NCBI GenBank assembly: GCA_963978895.1
Contig: OZ022239.1
Span: 34,560,042-34,624,041 of the forward strand
DNA: 64,000 nucleotides
Origin: Erpobdella octoculata
Taxonomy: Eukaryota > Annelida > Clitellata > Hirudinida > Erpobdellidae
Direction of reading: 5' to 3'
Under the pieces are notes generated by a model that did no database searches, was not told the origin of the DNA, and saw only the letters and a program-made list of their open reading frames with translations. A program made the translations under genes and the position numbers. Position 1 is the stretch's first letter; every line of letters starts with the position of its first letter. Below are positions 61,807 to 64,000 of this stretch, piece after piece.

Positions 61807-62199
61807 GTGATTCGCCAATTTTGAAAATTTGGTTTCCAGGACCTCAAATGTGGGGTGGAAAATAGGGTTATTTGTTTTTTAGAATAACTGCTACTCAACA
61901 ACTGTAAGTGCAACAAATGTAAAAATTAGTATTTAATATTCCAAAATAAATATACACGTGTTTTACCAATTTTTGATAATTTGATTTCCAGGACCTCAAA
62001 CATGTGGTGGAAAAAAGGAATATTTTATTAAAAACTAAAAATGTAAAAGTTTTGCAATTTAGTACCGAGATTATTCTGACAAAATAAAAAAATACATGTT
62101 TTAATAATTTGGTTTCCAGGACTTCAAATGTGGGTTGGAAAATAGGGTATATTTTTCTTAGAATAACGGCCACTCTGAAACTGAAAATACTACAGATAT

Positions 62200-63052
62200 C
62201 CGGGGGCCCGGGCCCCAAACCGAAACCTAGCCAAAGTAGATTTTAAAGTGACGGGCGGGCCTGTGAATTTAGGATGTTTTCCAATTTTTTCCTCTATTAT
62301 TTAATTAACCTTTGTTGAATTTATTGAAACAAACAATTCATAATTATTTATCTATTAATTTGGTTTTGAAATCTTTGTTAGAGAGTTTCATATCTACCCT
62401 TTCCCTTATATATACGATTTTCTCCAAATGAGCGAGTCTGCATTTTGATTCAAGCGATTCAGCGTCTCCTTTCAAGGTTTCTTGACCAAGGATCCTTTCT
62501 TCGCTTAGAGGAGACACTCATCAAATATTACTCCTGCGACCATGGTCACAAATCTGCTGTGCGTGGTGAATACTTGCGCTGAAAAACCAAATGGTCGAAT
62601 GTCCCAGTGGCAGAGTGGCCACATACCGCAGTTGATGTTTTGCAACATTGTGAGGAATCCGTTTACCCCCAGATAATTACACTGCTAAAACTCTTCATCA
62701 CGTTGCCCTCTTTTCCGCAACAGCCGAGGGATCCTTCTCAACTATGCGCCGACTTAAATCATATCTACGCACCACAATGGGCCAGGCAAGGCTGAATGAG
62801 CTTATGCCCAGATGACCATCAATCGCGATCTTCACATTAATGAATAAGCCATCATTGACATTTTTCGCAAAAAAGGCAACTGAATTTGTTATTGTTATAA
62901 ATTGGTTAAAATTAAATGTCTTATAGTTTGATATTACTAATTGTTGTTTAAACTGTTTTTTAGCATTGACTTTTGTGGGTCGTAAACATTTCAGAAAACT
63001 CTTTACTTTTCCTCCCGGGCCCCCCCGAACAAAAATCCTGGCTGCGCCCCTG
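62200..63052 (+). mobile_element. hAT insertion with perfect 8-bp TSD
   Basis: Flanked by ACAGATAT (62192-62199, 63053-63060). The right end is GGCTGCGCCCCTG. Contains decayed C-terminal coding (TAEGSFSTMRRLKSYLRTTM in mixed frames; one stop at NE*AII) related to 24160-24535. Confidence 0.82.
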
Positions 63053-63475
63053 ACAGATATACCAATTAGTATTTAAATACTACTTGAAAAATAAAGTTAC
63101 CCATGTTTTACCATTTTTTTATGTTTTGACTTCCAGGACTACAAATGAAAGGTGTAGAAAAGGATTATTTGCTTGAAAACTCTGTAAATGTGAAAAAATT
63201 AAACTTCACTATTTATGTTTTTCTTAAAAATATAATAAGATACGTGTCTCATTATTTTTTGAAAAATTAGTTTAGTGTCCGTTGAAACTGGCTGAGTCCA
63301 GTTCATCACGGACCAGGCCAGGCATCGACTTTTGTGCTTATGAAACAAGCCAGTTGGGGCCTAAATAACAAGCCAGGCCTAGAATTTTTTGCTTATAAAA
63401 TTAGCCAGACCGGGTCTAAAAGGTCTATGGATTAGAGCACTACACGGGCCGAATAAAGCCGCGACGGGCATTGCT

Positions 63476-63811
63476 CAGGGGTGCAACTAGGGAGGATGGG
63501 GTGGCTCAAGTCCATCAGGCCAAATCGGAGGGCCCTGCAATTTTTCCAAATCAATGAGTTTTTCTTTGGGTGGAGGAGGTGGGGGTGCTACATTTATTCA
63601 AAAACTTATTTTTTAACATTTGCTTTAACTGGTTTGAGAGCATTTGAGACTGAGTTTGACTATCTTCAGTTTGCAGTCTTTATTTTCTATCATTAATAAA
63701 TTCTTGAAGATACCAAAAAAAGACTGCAGACTAAAGAAAGTCAAAAATGTGTTCGCCTGCGACGAGCTTTATTTCTTTTTTCAAAGTTCAGCCCCCCAGC
63801 ATTTTCTGATG
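63476..63811. mobile_element. hAT-like insertion with 8-9-bp TSD
   Basis: Starts CAGGGGTGCAACTAGGG. Flanked by GCATTGCT at 63468-63475 and 63812-63819. Its right end (ATTTTCTGATG) is not a good inverted repeat, so the element is decayed. The ORF at 63481-63696 is not recognised. Confidence 0.6.
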
Positions 63812-64000
63812 GCATTGCTAGTTTGCTAGTATACATATACATTGAGTTTGGATTTGTTTATTCAGTTATCAATACATACATTCAACATCACAAAAAAGAC
63901 AGAGCAAAAAAACAATAAGAAATAAATAGTCATTATAATAGCATATATGATTGATGAAGATATGCTGCATCAAGCCCCTCTGTGCTGACGAGTCATACTG

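Larger units (their letters stand above)
61807..63821 (+). mobile_element. Helitron-like element, family C relative, with two hAT-type insertions
   Basis: Shares the 150-190-bp units (GGTTTCCAGGACCTCAAATG, ACTGCTACTCAACAACTGTA) with 32022-33592, and a similar end (AAAGCCGCGACGGGCATTG..CTAG then T, with the last bases displaced to 63812-63821). It is interrupted at 62200-63052 and 63476-63811. The 5' end is not seen. Confidence 0.55.

Overview
The window is AT-rich nuclear DNA from an animal, almost certainly an invertebrate. It has intron-split genes with GT..AG junctions, eukaryotic tRNA genes, many microsatellites, hAT, Copia, CR1/L2-type LINE, SINE and Helitron-like repeats, and no operons or bacterial signals. 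The species cannot be named from sequence alone. Most long open frames are translations of microsatellites and are not genes.

The main gene lies at 40561-60346 (+). It is an 18-exon ubiquitin-specific protease that no single open frame reveals, because its exons are 14-127 nt long. I assembled it by hand. All 17 junctions keep frame and give a 411-residue protein with intact Cys and His boxes. Its N-terminus is built from a run of 24-51 nt phase-0 exons. Its introns hold nested MITEs, a LINE tail with target-site duplication (TSD), a Helitron-like element, a 1.7 kb inverted-repeat element, a SINE, satellites and a small antisense two-finger zinc-finger gene (56316-57350, -).

Layout. 1-2032: a hAT transposase N-terminal half fused to a Helitron-type 3' end, plus a partial duplicate. 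3241-3803: tRNA-Glu and tRNA-Phe, divergent. 4160-4465: palindromic element. 6.8-7.3 kb: microsatellite. 7.6-10.3 kb: two hAT remnants, one with perfect TSDs. 11.5-12.75 kb: Helitron-like element with an inverted copy of its own 3' end, inside (TAA)n. 13-18 kb: microsatellites, minisatellite, MITE. 18.97-19.71 kb: candidate TATA promoter and first two exons of an unrecognised gene. 22.8-27 kb: LINE 3' fragment, hAT fragment, 1.3 kb foldback element. 27.18-33.70 kb: decayed Copia element (- strand) whose 5' LTR is split by about 3 kb of Helitron-like DNA. 34.39 kb: tRNA-Ser. 35.86-39.31 kb: LINE (- strand) with a 1 kb (ATCA)n tail. 39.6-40.2 kb: PHD-like fragment and short repeats. 40.56-60.35 kb: the protease gene. 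60.8-63.8 kb: hAT element with TSD, then a Helitron-like element carrying two further hAT-type insertions.

The host genes do not form a pathway. What ties the window together is a readable order of nested insertions, many dated relative to one another by matching TSDs.
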